64,000 nucleotides of DNA from an uncultured Clostridia bacterium (lineage in GTDB: Bacteria; Bacillota; Clostridia; Oscillospirales; Ruminococcaceae): assembly GCA_947625615.1 (NCBI GenBank), contig CANQPB010000009.1, forward strand, positions 1 through 64,000, read 5' to 3'. Under the pieces are notes generated by a model. The model had not been told where the DNA came from. It did no database searches and saw nothing but the letters and a program-made list of their open reading frames with translations. This document shows, in pieces, positions 17,564 through 26,650 of the stretch. The position numbers and the translations under genes are program-made. Numbering within the stretch: position 1 is the stretch's first letter; each line of letters starts with the position of its first letter.

Positions 17564-18640
17564 TTACTGAATGCTGTCGTAGGTGATCTTGTCGTAATAT
17601 TCGCAGTATTCCACCTCGGCGTTGGCGAGCATGTCGTCGACGTATTCGTTCAGCGCCATCGAGGCGTAATCGGGCTCCAGCCTTTTTATGATATGATAGC
17701 CGTAGTCGGTCTCGACGATGTCGCTGACTGCGCCCTTTTCAAGCGCGAACGCGGCCTTTTCAAAGGGCTCCACCATTTCGCCGAATGTGAAGGTATAGCC
17801 CTCCTCGTTGTCCATCATACCGGGGTCGTCGCCGACCGTCTGGGCAAGCTCGTAGATGTCCGCGCCGTCGGCAATCTGCTTTGCTATCTCCTGCGCGTAT
17901 TCATAGGCGGCCGCTTTAAGCTCCTCCTCGGTGGCGTCCTCATAGCCCTCCTCATCGGCAAAGTGGTCGTTCGAAATCAGAACGTGGTAGGCCCTGACGT
18001 ATTCTTCGTCGAGCGCGGCGCGAGCCTCGGCGTCGGGATAAAGGGGCTTGTCCTCGCCGTTGAAGAGATCTTCAAATGCGCGGTTGGTCATTACATTCTG
18101 GCCGATAAGCCTTCTCAGAAGGTCCTCGGTGATGCCCGTCTCGGCGAGAGCCTCCTCATAGTCCTCCTGCGATTCGAAATAGGACGACTGCTCGGCGACA
18201 TAGTTTTCTATCTCGTCGAGATCCTCCTGGGTGAATTCGAGGCCGTACTGCTTTGCAAGCAACATGCCCCAGTTGTTTTCCTTGATATATATCTCGGTAT
18301 ACTGCAAAAGCGTCGGGAAGGCGTCGGCGTTCTCGGCCCAGTAGGTTTCGTCTCCGCCCGAGAAATAGGAGCCGTCTAAGAAGTTGTAGGTATACCTGTA
18401 TTCGTCAAAGGGAACCTCTATCCCGTCGATGGTCATCATGACGAGGCCGTCGGTTTCCACCTCTTCGCCGTCGATAATAAACTTTATGACGGATTCGCCG
18501 GAGGAAGCGTCGGAGGGAATGTCGGACGCGCCGTCGTCTCCCGAAACGAGCGGCACACTGCCGCTGTCGCCGCAGCCGCAAAGGCAGCAAAGAAGCATTG
18601 CCGCCGCCGATAAGATTGCAATAAGTTTTTTCAGATTCAT
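17564..18640 (-). CDS. PrsA-like parvulin foldase lipoprotein
   Basis: A 358-residue extracellular peptidyl-prolyl isomerase. The signal peptide ends in CLCGC. A SurA/PrsA N-terminal helical chaperone region (about 60-190) precedes a parvulin domain with VRAYHVLISNDHF, FGEMVEPFEKAAF and VETDYGYHIIKRL. It should fold secreted proteins at the membrane surface, plausibly including the adjacent serine hydrolase. ATG 18640 is chosen because GGGAG lies eight bases upstream; an in-frame TTG five codons earlier overlaps that site. Confidence 0.9.
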   Translation of the reverse strand: MNLKKLIAILSAAAMLLCCLCGCGDSGSVPLVSGDDGASDIPSDASSGESVIKFIIDGEEVETDGLVMMTIDGIEVPFDEYRYTYNFLDGSYFSGGDETYWAENADAFPTLLQYTEIYIKENNWGMLLAKQYGLEFTQEDLDEIENYVAEQSSYFESQEDYEEALAETGITEDLLRRLIGQNVMTNRAFEDLFNGEDKPLYPDAEARAALDEEYVRAYHVLISNDHFADEEGYEDATEEELKAAAYEYAQEIAKQIADGADIYELAQTVGDDPGMMDNEEGYTFTFGEMVEPFEKAAFALEKGAVSDIVETDYGYHIIKRLEPDYASMALNEYVDDMLANAEVEYCEYYDKITYDSIQ

Positions 18641-18740
18641 TTGCGATTCTCCCAAACAGTTAAATTTTCACTTCATTTTAGCCCGCGTTTATGATCATAC
18701 CGTGACAGCGGACTGAAATATTTTGCTTTAAACAAAGTAT

Positions 18741-18769
18741 AGTATACGGCAATAAAGGGAAAATGTCAA
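18741..18769 (-). promoter_or_regulatory. promoter of the foldase-serine hydrolase operon
   Basis: TTGACA, 17 bases, TATACT on the minus strand. Confidence 0.82.
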
Positions 18770-18786
18770 GCGAAATAAAAGGGCGG

Positions 18787-18908
18787 GGAGTGTCCATTCC
18801 GCACGCATTATTAGAAATATTTAGATATGTCGCCGCAGGCGACACCTTGAAACTCTAACTTCTAATTTCTAACTTCTATCTTCTTGATGTGGCCGTTTCG
18901 GCCACATC
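18787..18908 (-). repeat. dispersed repeat C, copy 2
   Basis: Inverted near-identical copy of 14892-15012. The terminal hairpin stem GATGTGGCC/GGCCACATC is kept while its loop differs. It lies directly upstream of the foldase promoter. Confidence 0.85.
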
Positions 18909-18921
18909 AAAAAGGGCGGGA

Positions 18922-18956
18922 CAGATAAAGGCGGCCCCCTTTTGCGGGAGCCGCCC
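18922..18956 (-). terminator. terminator of the aminopeptidase gene
   Basis: Stem GGCGGCTCCC/GGGGGCCGCC followed by TTTATCT on the minus strand. Confidence 0.75.
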
Positions 18957-18967
18957 TGCTCGATAAA

Positions 18968-20197
18968 TTAAATTGCAAAGTTGCCGTTCTTGAATACCTC
19001 GATATCCCGGCCGTCGAAGGTGTGGCCGATTATCGAAAGATCGGGCGCGCCGACCATGAAGTCGACATGTATCATCGATTCGTTCACGCCGAGCTCCTTA
19101 AGCTCCTCCGCGCTCATCTTGTCATATCCCTCGACGCACTCGTTATATCCCCTGCCCAGCGCGATATGGCAGCTCGCATTCTCGTCGAACAGCGTCTCGT
19201 AGTAGAGAATGTTCTGGTTGGATATCGGGCTGTCCTGGGGCACCAGCGCGACCTCGCCTATCATCGAGGCGCCCTCGTCGGCGGTGATCATCTTTTCAAG
19301 GATCTCCTTGCCCTTTTCGGCCTCGCAGTTCACAACCTTGCCGTCCTTGAAATCGAACGAGAAGTTTTCGATGAGCTGTCCGCGGAAGGAAAGCGGCTTT
19401 GTGGAAACAAGCCTGCCCTCGGCCTTGCCCTTCATCGGCGTGGTGAACACCTCTATAGTCGGCATGTTGGGGTTGAAGTAGTGTCCGTTGAGATCGTACT
19501 CTCCGCCGCCGCACCACTTCGACTGCGGCATCAGCCAAACCTTGAAATCGGTGCCGTTCGAGGATTTATATTGCAGATACTCGAATCTGTCCTTGTTGAG
19601 CTGCTCGCAGCGCGAGATAAAATCGGCGTTCACCTTGTTCCAGACCTCTATGGGATCGTTGTCGTCGGTGACGTATACCGACTCGAGTATCGCCTGCCAA
19701 AGCTTTTCGACCGCCTGGCTCTTTCTCAAGTTGGGAAAGACCTTTTTGGCCCACGCCTCGCTGGGGACGGCGGCTATCGTCCACTGATGGCGGGATTCCA
19801 TAGCGTCTGAATAAGGCTTTGTGACCTTATAGCGGCTGACCTGAACCTTCTGCATCTTGGTGGGATCCACGCCCTTGAGGCCGTCGGGATCCTCAGACAC
19901 TATATGTATGCGGCAGGGAAGCTCGTCGGCCATCCATTTCATCTTCTCCTCCTGCCACTTCAGCACGTTTGAAAGCGTCCTTATGCTCTCGTTGCGGTAG
20001 TGAAGCCGCGTGACCTTGTCATAAGACCAGTTTACGGTGACGTATTTGGCGCCCGCCTTATAGCATTCGTCCACGACAAGCGCGCAGAAATCAGCCTGAT
20101 CAACCGAGCAGCTGACCACTACAGACTGCCCCTTCTGTACGTTTGCGCCTATTCTTACAATAAGCTTTGCATACTTTTTTATGGTACTTCTTTTCAT
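18968..20197 (-). CDS. M29-family metallo-aminopeptidase
   Basis: A 409-residue cytosolic aminopeptidase of the AmpS/PepS (thermophilic aminopeptidase) family, which trims N-terminal residues from peptides with two divalent metals. The metal and catalytic residues are recognisable: Glu in TIEVFTTP, Glu in IGEVALVP, His in SCHIALGRGYNE, and His/Asp in HVDFMVG. Length matches the family. It has its own promoter and terminator, and the promoter is back to back with that of the Crp-like regulator. Confidence 0.92.
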   Translation of the reverse strand: MKRSTIKKYAKLIVRIGANVQKGQSVVVSCSVDQADFCALVVDECYKAGAKYVTVNWSYDKVTRLHYRNESIRTLSNVLKWQEEKMKWMADELPCRIHIVSEDPDGLKGVDPTKMQKVQVSRYKVTKPYSDAMESRHQWTIAAVPSEAWAKKVFPNLRKSQAVEKLWQAILESVYVTDDNDPIEVWNKVNADFISRCEQLNKDRFEYLQYKSSNGTDFKVWLMPQSKWCGGGEYDLNGHYFNPNMPTIEVFTTPMKGKAEGRLVSTKPLSFRGQLIENFSFDFKDGKVVNCEAEKGKEILEKMITADEGASMIGEVALVPQDSPISNQNILYYETLFDENASCHIALGRGYNECVEGYDKMSAEELKELGVNESMIHVDFMVGAPDLSIIGHTFDGRDIEVFKNGNFAI

Positions 20198-20263
20198 TGA
20201 TTTGCCTCCGTTGTCTCATATTCAGTGACGGTTTAACAGAGCATTAGGCCGCACCGAAAAAGT

Positions 20264-20292
20264 ATTATATCACAGTCTTCGACGGTTTTCAA
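20264..20292 (-). promoter_or_regulatory. promoter of the aminopeptidase gene
   Basis: TTGAAA, 17 bases, TATAAT on the minus strand; its -35 is 20 bases from the divergent -35 at 20313. Confidence 0.8.
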
Positions 20293-20312
20293 TACCTTTC
20301 GAGGTGAATATC

Positions 20313-20341
20313 TTGACAAACATCGCAAAATATAGTATCAT
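20313..20341 (+). promoter_or_regulatory. promoter of the Crp-like regulator and transporter operon
   Basis: TTGACA, 17 bases, TATCAT. Confidence 0.78.
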
Positions 20342-20407
20342 ATGAGACGGTTATTAACAAATTGTTTTCAAAGGCGATATAATTAGGAAATGAAAAGGAG
20401 GTATACT

Positions 20408-21088
20408 ATGGAGACGCAGGCCGATATATCGAACGCCTTTGCGGCGTCCGATCTTTTCAGGGGAACCGATCCCTCGTCGGTGCGCGGAGGCTTTGTTTTA
20501 AGTTTTCGCCGCGGGCAGGAGATATCCGAAACACAGCGGGGAATTGAATGTCTCGGCGTGGTGATATCGGGGTGTCTCGGGGTCGAGGCCTCGGAGGGAG
20601 GCTCCGTTTCGGTGACGAGGCGGGGCGGCGAATTCGGGATATGCAACATCTTCGTCCGCGAAAAGATGCCCACCCGCCTTTGGGCGAGAACGCAGTCGAG
20701 GGTGCTGTTCATTCCGAAAGACGAATTCGCCCGCCTTTTGGGCGCCGATCCGGCGCTTATGTACCGCTATGTGAAGCTCTGCAACGAAAAGATGATATAT
20801 CTTGCCGACCGCTTAAGGCTGATATCCGTCTCGGATCACACCGAGCGCCTTTACAGATATATTCTGACAAGGGCGGAAAACGGCGTAGCCGAGATAGGAA
20901 TACCCAAGGACGAGCTCGCCCGCCAGCTGAGGATCTCCCGCTCGAGCCTGTTTCGGGCGCTTAAATCGCTCGAGGAGGACGGAAGGATATCCGTCAGCGC
21001 GAACACCGTGACCGTTCTGCCGAAAGCGCAACAGGCCGCCCCGCAAAAGGGCGATCCGAAAAAATTTGATCACCAACGGAAGGATTGA
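20408..21088 (+). CDS. Crp/Fnr-family transcription regulator
   Basis: A 226-residue regulator with an N-terminal cyclic-nucleotide-binding-like beta-barrel (about 15-130), a dimer helix, and a C-terminal winged helix whose recognition region is LARQLRISRSSLFRALKSL. The N-terminal half has a single cysteine-light sequence with no Fnr-type cysteine cluster, so an iron-sulphur sensor is unlikely; the ligand is unknown. ATG 20408 follows AAAAGGAGG. The substrate-binding protein gene begins five bases later, so this regulator probably controls its own transporter. Confidence 0.88.
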   Translation: METQADISNAFAASDLFRGTDPSSVRGGFVLSFRRGQEISETQRGIECLGVVISGCLGVEASEGGSVSVTRRGGEFGICNIFVREKMPTRLWARTQSRVLFIPKDEFARLLGADPALMYRYVKLCNEKMIYLADRLRLISVSDHTERLYRYILTRAENGVAEIGIPKDELARQLRISRSSLFRALKSLEEDGRISVSANTVTVLPKAQQAAPQKGDPKKFDHQRKD

Positions 21089-21093
21089 ACCCA

Positions 21094-22149
21094 ATGAAAA
21101 AATTTCTTGCAATTTTACTTGCCCTCGCCATGACCCTGTCGCTTGCGGCATGCGGCAGCGAGACGGAAAACCCCGGCTCCGGCGACAACACTGTGCCGGA
21201 AAATAACGCCCCCGACGACAGCGTTCAGGACGACGCCTCAGCCCCCGAAGCTGCCGAGGACGGATACGTTCTCAACATAGCCTCGCTAAAAGGCCCGACC
21301 ACCATGGGAATGGTAAAGATGATGAAGGACAACGCCGACACCCAAAAGTATAATTTCAGCATGTTCGGCGCCGCCGACGAGATAGTCGGCCTTATCACAA
21401 AGGGCGAGACAGACATAGCCAATATCCCCTGCAATCTTGCGGCGGTGCTCTACCAAAAGACCCAAAAGGGCCTCACCGTCCTCGATATAAACACCCTCGG
21501 CGTGCTCTATGTGCTTGCGTCTTCCGACAGCGGCGATCTCGCAACTGTCGCCGATCTCAAGGGAAAGACGGTATATTCTACCGGCAAGGGCACCACGCCG
21601 GAATACGTATTTAACTATATCCTGCGCTCCAACGGCGTCGACCCCGAGGCGGACGTCAACATCGAATACCTTTCCGAGGCGACGGAGGTTGCCGCGAAGA
21701 TGTCGGAATCGGCCGACGCGATAGCTGTGCTCCCTCAGCCCTACGTCACCGTTGCGATGAATCAGAACGAAAACCTGAAGATAGTCTTCGATCTCACCGA
21801 GGAATGGGAAAAGATTGACGGCAGCCAGCTCGTCACCGGCGTGACGGTAGTCAGAAATGAGGTCTTGGAGCAGCACCCCGAGGCGGTTGAGCAGTTTTTG
21901 AGCGATTACTCCGCTTCGGTGGAATATGTTACCGCCAACACCGACGACGCCGCGGCTCTTGTTGGCGAATTTGACATCGTAGCCGAGCCGGTCGCCAAAA
22001 AGGCTCTCCCCTACTGCAACATAGTCTTCATGACCGGCGACGATATGAAAACAAACGTCTCGGCATATTTAAAGGTTCTTTATGACAGCGACCCGACGTC
22101 CGTCGGAGGAGAATTACCCGATGAGCAATTCTACCGAACCGAGGAGTAA
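21094..22149 (+). CDS. ABC transporter substrate-binding lipoprotein (NMT1/SsuA type)
   Basis: A 351-residue lipoprotein (lipobox LAAC) with an acidic low-complexity linker and a two-lobe periplasmic-type domain. The sequence TTMGMVKMM at the start of lobe 1, DIANIPCNLAAVLYQ, and DLKGKTVYSTGKGTTPEY at the hinge are characteristic of the nitrate/taurine/HMP binding family. The ligand cannot be assigned. ATG 21094 is used; the TTG three codons upstream is part of the spacer after GGAAGG. It overlaps the permease gene by 29 bases. Confidence 0.9.
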   Translation: MKKFLAILLALAMTLSLAACGSETENPGSGDNTVPENNAPDDSVQDDASAPEAAEDGYVLNIASLKGPTTMGMVKMMKDNADTQKYNFSMFGAADEIVGLITKGETDIANIPCNLAAVLYQKTQKGLTVLDINTLGVLYVLASSDSGDLATVADLKGKTVYSTGKGTTPEYVFNYILRSNGVDPEADVNIEYLSEATEVAAKMSESADAIAVLPQPYVTVAMNQNENLKIVFDLTEEWEKIDGSQLVTGVTVVRNEVLEQHPEAVEQFLSDYSASVEYVTANTDDAAALVGEFDIVAEPVAKKALPYCNIVFMTGDDMKTNVSAYLKVLYDSDPTSVGGELPDEQFYRTEE

Positions 22150-22903
22150 AACAAAGAAGATTATATATAAGCTGTGCGCGGCGGCCTTCTGGATTTCGGT
22201 CTGGGAGGCCATAGCGCTGTGGGCGGGCAACGACATTATAATCTGCTCGCCTTTGGCCGCCCTAAAAAGGCTCTGCGAGCTTGTCACCGAGCCGGATTTC
22301 CGCTCGGCGGCGGCGTTTTCTTCGGCGAGGATTCTTCTGGGATTTTTCTCGGCGCTTTTTGCGGGTATAGCTCTTGCGGCGGTTTCGGGGAGATTTTCGG
22401 CGGTGAGAATTCTCTTGCAGCCGATAACCTCGGTGATAAAGGCCACGCCGGTGGCGTCCTTTATTATTTTAGCGCTGATATGGTTCGGAAGCCGGAATTT
22501 GAGCGCGTTCATCTCCTTTTTGATGGTCTTTCCGGTGATCTATCTAAACGTCCTCGCCGGAATCGACAGCACCGATCCGAAGCTGAACGAAATGGCGAAG
22601 ATCTTTCGCTTCGGGCCGAAAAAAACGCTTCTTTACGTCTATTTCCCGCAGGTGCTGCCGTTTTTGAGATCCGGCTGCTCGGCGGCGCTGGGGCTATGCT
22701 GGAAAAGCGGCATTGCCGCCGAGGTGATAGGAATACCCTCCGGGTCGGTCGGCGAAAAGCTCTACCGCGCAAAGCTCTATCTTGAAACGGGCGATCTTTT
22801 AGCCTGGACGGCGGTGATCATCGCGGTGAGCGTTATATTCGAAAAGCTGTTCATGCTTGTTTTAAAGGCGGTTTGCCGCAGGCTGGAGGCGGTGGGAAAA
22901 TGA
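22121..22903 (+). CDS. ABC transporter permease (SsuC/TauC type)
   Basis: A 260-residue inner-membrane permease with about six hydrophobic segments. The coupling loop that touches the ATPase is the EAA-like LNEMAKIFRFGPKKTLLYVY, and the C-terminal part has GLCWKSGIAAEVIG, both typical of SsuC/TauC proteins. ATG 22121 follows CGGAGGAG and starts inside the end of the binding-protein gene. It ends on ATGA shared with the ATPase start. Confidence 0.9.
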   Translation: MSNSTEPRSKTKKIIYKLCAAAFWISVWEAIALWAGNDIIICSPLAALKRLCELVTEPDFRSAAAFSSARILLGFFSALFAGIALAAVSGRFSAVRILLQPITSVIKATPVASFIILALIWFGSRNLSAFISFLMVFPVIYLNVLAGIDSTDPKLNEMAKIFRFGPKKTLLYVYFPQVLPFLRSGCSAALGLCWKSGIAAEVIGIPSGSVGEKLYRAKLYLETGDLLAWTAVIIAVSVIFEKLFMLVLKAVCRRLEAVGK

Positions 22904-23466
22904 TAGTCTTAAAAAACATATACAAGTCGTTCGACGGGCAGAGGGTGCTTGAAGACCTCAGCCTTGAAATCCCCGACGGCGGGCGTGTGGCCGTGATGGG
23001 CCGCTCGGGCGCGGGAAAAACCACGCTTATAAACATAATCATGGGGCTTGTAAAGCCGGACGGCGGCGAAGTGAGCGTTCCTAAAGGGACGGCGTTCGGC
23101 GCGGTGTTTCAGGAGGATCGGCTCATCGAGGGCTTGAGCGCCGCCGCCAATTGCAGGCTTGTCGTAAAGGATAAATCCGCCGACGTAAACGGGGCGCTGA
23201 GCGCCCTCGGCATCACAGAAGACCTTGCCGAAAAGCCGGTTTTTGAGCTTTCGGGCGGCGAGCGCAGGCGGGTGGCCGTCGCGAGGGCGGCTTTAAGCTC
23301 GCCCGACGTTATGGTTTTGGACGAGCCCTTTAAGGGGATAGATTCCGGCACTCTGCCCTCGGTCGAGAGATTTGTAAACAAAGCTTCCGACAGAAAAACG
23401 CTTATTCTCGTCACGCATTCGGAAGAAGAGGCCGACGCCCTCGGCTGCAAAATTTTCAGAATATAA
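22900..23466 (+). CDS. ABC transporter ATPase (SsuB/TauB type)
   Basis: A compact 188-residue ATPase. Walker A is GRSGAGKTTL, Q-loop VFQEDRLIEG, signature LSGGERRRVAVARA, Walker B VMVLDEPFKGID and switch histidine VTHSEEEA. It is shorter than the usual 240-250 residues, losing part of the helical domain and the C-terminal extension, but all nucleotide-binding motifs are present. Start codon overlaps the permease stop (ATGA), so translation is coupled. Confidence 0.92.
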   Translation: MIVLKNIYKSFDGQRVLEDLSLEIPDGGRVAVMGRSGAGKTTLINIIMGLVKPDGGEVSVPKGTAFGAVFQEDRLIEGLSAAANCRLVVKDKSADVNGALSALGITEDLAEKPVFELSGGERRRVAVARAALSSPDVMVLDEPFKGIDSGTLPSVERFVNKASDRKTLILVTHSEEEADALGCKIFRI

Positions 23467-23503
23467 AAGCCCCCGAGAAATTTTCCCGGAGGCTTTGTTT
23501 TTT
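23466..23503. terminator. terminator between the transporter operon and the phage-derived cluster
   Basis: Stem AAAGCCCCCG/CGGAGGCTTT followed by a T-run on the plus strand and an A-rich left arm, serving both convergent transcripts. Confidence 0.78.
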
Positions 23504-23507
23504 TCGG

Positions 23508-24446
23508 CTAAATGCAGTAGGCGTCGTGATAGCACCACACGGTGGTGGTTATCCCCTTTGCGGCGGAGCCCTCGATGATTATACGGCTCGCCTCGCCGAC
23601 AAAATCTATGTCGGTGACGGTGACAAAATCGGTGAGGTCAAGCTCGTCGCAGCCCGGCCAGCAGAAGACGTCGGCGTCCATGCCGCGCATTGAGTAGTCG
23701 AGGCGGTATTGCAGCCCCGCCTTTGAATCCATTATCCACTCGCGGTCGAAGGGTATCTCGCGGCACCTGACTATCATGTTTCTTGCGGCGTAGGAATTAG
23801 TCGCGACGAATTTTCCCGGCGTGCCGTCGATGTCCTTTTCGGTTATCTTTGAGATAATCTTCGAGTTGTCCGAAGCCCTGCCGCGAAAGATGAGGCGCGA
23901 GGTGTCGGTGATAAATTCGGCGTAGTCCTCCGGCGGCTCTATCCTAACGGTGTTGTAGCCGGCGATATAGGGGTAATAGCCCGTCGCCCTCAAAGAATAG
24001 CAGACTATCGCCTCCCACGAGCTTGTGCCGTCGTAGTAGTTGACATAGTTGACGGTCGGGGTGTCGGGCTGATAGGCCACTGCCGGGAAGGTCTCGCCCG
24101 CGGCGGCAAGGCTTTCAAGGTTTATGTCGTTTAACATGCCGTCGGCGCACTGGTTATTTATGAGCGCCGCCGTGAACCCCGCGCTCGCGATCTCAAGGAG
24201 CGTCCGCGAGCCTTCGCGCTCGACCGAGACCGAGGTGGGATATCCGTAATGCCTCATCTTCCCGTCGATGTAAAGCCCTATCGCCGAGACGCGGTCAAAG
24301 GGGACGTCGGGCGGGCAGTACCACCTTGCCCTAAGCGAGGTGTAGGGCGTGTAGCGCTCCTTTTCGAGGCGAAAGCTTACGCAGCCCGTCGTGAGATTCT
24401 TTACCGCCGAGCCGAAAACGACCATCAGCGAAACGGTGTGGTTCAC
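23508..24446 (-). CDS. phage tail-hub/baseplate-like protein
   Basis: A 312-residue protein, last gene of the phage-derived cluster. The N-terminal third (RFSL-like strands ending in IGLYIDGKMRHYGYP, then SVSVEREGSRTLLEI) and the central Tyr-rich portion resemble the XkdQ/gpD/gp27 tail-hub family, in which a beta-domain frames the tail tube. This is a fold-level judgement from sequence pattern, not a firm match. Its ATG overlaps the end of the preceding gene by four bases. No tape measure or fibre gene follows; the next feature is a terminator. Confidence 0.5.
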   Translation of the reverse strand: MNHTVSLMVVFGSAVKNLTTGCVSFRLEKERYTPYTSLRARWYCPPDVPFDRVSAIGLYIDGKMRHYGYPTSVSVEREGSRTLLEIASAGFTAALINNQCADGMLNDINLESLAAAGETFPAVAYQPDTPTVNYVNYYDGTSSWEAIVCYSLRATGYYPYIAGYNTVRIEPPEDYAEFITDTSRLIFRGRASDNSKIISKITEKDIDGTPGKFVATNSYAARNMIVRCREIPFDREWIMDSKAGLQYRLDYSMRGMDADVFCWPGCDELDLTDFVTVTDIDFVGEASRIIIEGSAAKGITTTVWCYHDAYCI

Positions 24447-25204
24447 GGGCCGCTCACCCCGCAGAATTCCGCGGTGATTTTGGATATCCCCGCCTGCTGC
24501 GAGGATATTTCAAGCCCGGTGAGCGTAACCCCCGCAAAGCTGAGCCCGCTGAGGGTAATGTCAACTCCACCGGCGCCGAGGTATTCACCTAACTTTGAAT
24601 AAACCCCCGAGGCTGCCGCCGGCGAGGCTGCGCCCCCGACGGTTATCTTAACCGGGCGCTCGCCGATCACCCTGCTTATAATGCCGCCGTCAAGGGTGGG
24701 GGTCTCGCCGACCTTTACGCTCCTGACGACCTCGAAGCCGGTCATGCAGCCTATCGCCTCGCCGTTGAGGGTGAGTTCCACAGACGGCGCGCTGCCGCCA
24801 GCTTCGGTCTCGGCGTCAAGAATTATGTCCGCGCAGACGCAGTAGCGCTGATGCTCTTTTAAATATTCGCACTCGCGCCGCTTTATCGACGACACCGAAA
24901 GCCCGCAGCCGCTTATAGCCGCAAGGGCTTCGGCGTCAAAAAGATCGCATAGCTCTGAGGCGGACATGGCGCGGCTGCCGAGCGCCTTAACCGCCACGGT
25001 CACCTCGGCGGGAGAATGCCCGCCGTATACCGCCTCCGATATTTTATAGCCGGATATCCCGACAAAGCAGACCGTCTCGTTTCGGTGCTCCGACATATCG
25101 GGGCCGCCGAAAAGGTCTTCAACCCGGCCGAACACCCCCGCGAGCGCTGTCTTCAAAGAATCAAGCCCCTCGTCCGAAAAGGGCAAACTTTTTATATTCG
25201 GCAC
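24443..25204 (-). CDS. phage tail-completion/tube-like protein
   Basis: A 253-residue protein I do not firmly recognise. Residues about 75-140 (CDLFDAEALAAISGCG, then IKRRECEYLKEHQRYCV) look like a tail-terminator or head-tail joining protein. The C-terminal half, Gly/Ala-rich with alternating beta strands (VDITLSGLSFAGVTLTGLEI), looks like a tail-tube fold. It could be a fusion of two phage functions. It lies two bases after the connector gene stop and overlaps the next gene. Confidence 0.45.
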   Translation of the reverse strand: MPNIKSLPFSDEGLDSLKTALAGVFGRVEDLFGGPDMSEHRNETVCFVGISGYKISEAVYGGHSPAEVTVAVKALGSRAMSASELCDLFDAEALAAISGCGLSVSSIKRRECEYLKEHQRYCVCADIILDAETEAGGSAPSVELTLNGEAIGCMTGFEVVRSVKVGETPTLDGGIISRVIGERPVKITVGGAASPAAASGVYSKLGEYLGAGGVDITLSGLSFAGVTLTGLEISSQQAGISKITAEFCGVSGP

Positions 25205-25206
25205 GG

Positions 25207-25584
25207 CTAACCCTCCGTCCTCTCAAAGACAAATTCGCTGTCCCTGACAAGCCCCGCGGGCAGCGCCGCAACGGCCTCGTGATAAAGCCTCTGCGCGGCC
25301 GAGACGGTCTCGTCGCCCGAGATCTTCGTGTAAACTCCCCCGGTCGGCGAGGAAAATGTTCTCTGCGTGGCGGCCTTAAGTATCGCGTAGTTTAAAAACG
25401 CCCTGCACGCGCAGGCGTATACCGAAAGAGATATCTCCTCCCCGACGGGGTCGCGAAGAAGGATCCTCTCGAAATAAGCCTTTGCCGAAGCCACCGTCGA
25501 GGCGTAGCGGGAAAGCTCCTCCTCGGTAAGCTGCGCAAGCTTTGCAAATTCCTGCGTTATCGCCTGAAGCTCAAGTCTTTCCAT
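25207..25584 (-). CDS. phage head-tail connector-like protein
   Basis: A 125-residue, mostly helical protein directly downstream of the capsid gene, where gp6-type adaptor proteins sit in HK97-like phages. It begins ELQAITQEFAKLAQLTEEEL and continues with a helix YACACRAFLNYAILKAA. Function is inferred from gene order and helical pattern. ATG follows GGAAAGGAGC. Confidence 0.5.
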   Translation of the reverse strand: MERLELQAITQEFAKLAQLTEEELSRYASTVASAKAYFERILLRDPVGEEISLSVYACACRAFLNYAILKAATQRTFSSPTGGVYTKISGDETVSAAQRLYHEAVAALPAGLVRDSEFVFERTEG

Positions 25585-25642
25585 TTTTTTGCTCCTTTCC
25601 CGGCGCGGCGGGCCGATTATGACCCGCCGCCCTTATTATTTA

Positions 25643-26620
25643 TCAGCCGTTTTTGACGGTGGAGAGCACCGACACGGCCGAGCTGTATATCTTTGTGAAG
25701 CCGACGCTGACGCTGAAAGCGATGCTGTCGGTCTGGGAGGATATCAGCCTGTCGCTGTCGACTACGACGTCGCTGCCGAGCACCATTTCAAGCGCGCTCG
25801 AGGCGTCGACGCCGATGGCGTATTCGTCGGAGAGGCCGCTGCATTTCACAAGCTTTACGCCGTAGGGGGTCTCGACGGTTCCGCCCGAGATCCTGCCGCT
25901 TGCATATCTCATCTCGTCCATGGCGAGAATAGTCGCCATTACCTTGGGCGAAACGAGCATGGCGCTCATGCTGTGCCCTTCCATAGAGGCCCAGAATGCG
26001 GCGAGGTCGGCATAGGTTAGGGTGTCGCCGGCAAGAGGGGTCTTGTCGACGCCGTTTGCGAGAACTTCGGCCGCGGCCTTGTTGATTACGCCGGAGATCT
26101 TTGCGCCGGTGGCCTTGAGGACGACGCCGAAGAGGTCGAGGCGCTGCTTTTTAAGCACCTCGTAGACGGTCTGGATCTGTCTGCCGTACTTTGAAACGGC
26201 GACGGTGGAGGCCGCGTTCTTAACCGAGGTTATCGGAAGGTCTGCGCCGGCGGCGATAGCCTCGTCGGAGCCGTTGTCGGTTATGGCGAGACCGCGGTAA
26301 TCCACGCCGTCGGTATAGGTGGTGGCGGCCACGATCTCGGGGAGAATGGAGGCGCCGTCCATGCCCGCCTTGATGCAGCGGCGGACAAATTCCGGGAAGA
26401 GTATCGCAGACTGGGTGGTTTTGAAGAATTTCTCCACCCTGTCGGAATCGGGGCCGGATACCTTGATGTCGAAGCGCTTGAGCTGGCGCTCGTAGGCGTC
26501 AAGGCCCTCAAGCTCCGTGCCTATGTAGTTTTCGTCGGCGTCAAGCTCCCGAAGCGCCTCGGTAAAGCTCTTGCCGCTTATGTTGTAAAGTCCTTTTTCA
26601 AGTGTGATGTTGTCGTACAT
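25643..26620 (-). CDS. phage major capsid protein (HK97-like)
   Basis: A 325-residue protein with the expected shell-protein layout: an N-terminal helical arm (about 1-60), then FFKTTQSAILFPEFVRRCIKAG, a P-domain helix with a conserved TYTDG stretch, a long A-domain rich in small residues (VAVSKYGRQIQTVYEVLKKQ), and a C-terminal strand ending in FSVSVGFTKIYSSAV. Length and position after the protease fit an HK97-fold capsid. The frame is intact. ATG follows AAAGGAAA. A GC hairpin (GGCGGG/CCCGCC) follows its stop. Confidence 0.78.
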   Translation of the reverse strand: MYDNITLEKGLYNISGKSFTEALRELDADENYIGTELEGLDAYERQLKRFDIKVSGPDSDRVEKFFKTTQSAILFPEFVRRCIKAGMDGASILPEIVAATTYTDGVDYRGLAITDNGSDEAIAAGADLPITSVKNAASTVAVSKYGRQIQTVYEVLKKQRLDLFGVVLKATGAKISGVINKAAAEVLANGVDKTPLAGDTLTYADLAAFWASMEGHSMSAMLVSPKVMATILAMDEMRYASGRISGGTVETPYGVKLVKCSGLSDEYAIGVDASSALEMVLGSDVVVDSDRLISSQTDSIAFSVSVGFTKIYSSAVSVLSTVKNG

Positions 26621-26650
26621 TGTTAAATTTCCTTTCTTTGGTAAAAATTT

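Noticed and set aside
21094..23466. Calling the transporter specific for taurine, nitrate or thiamine precursor
   Set aside because: The family is clear but no pathway gene is adjacent and ligand residues cannot be read reliably by eye.
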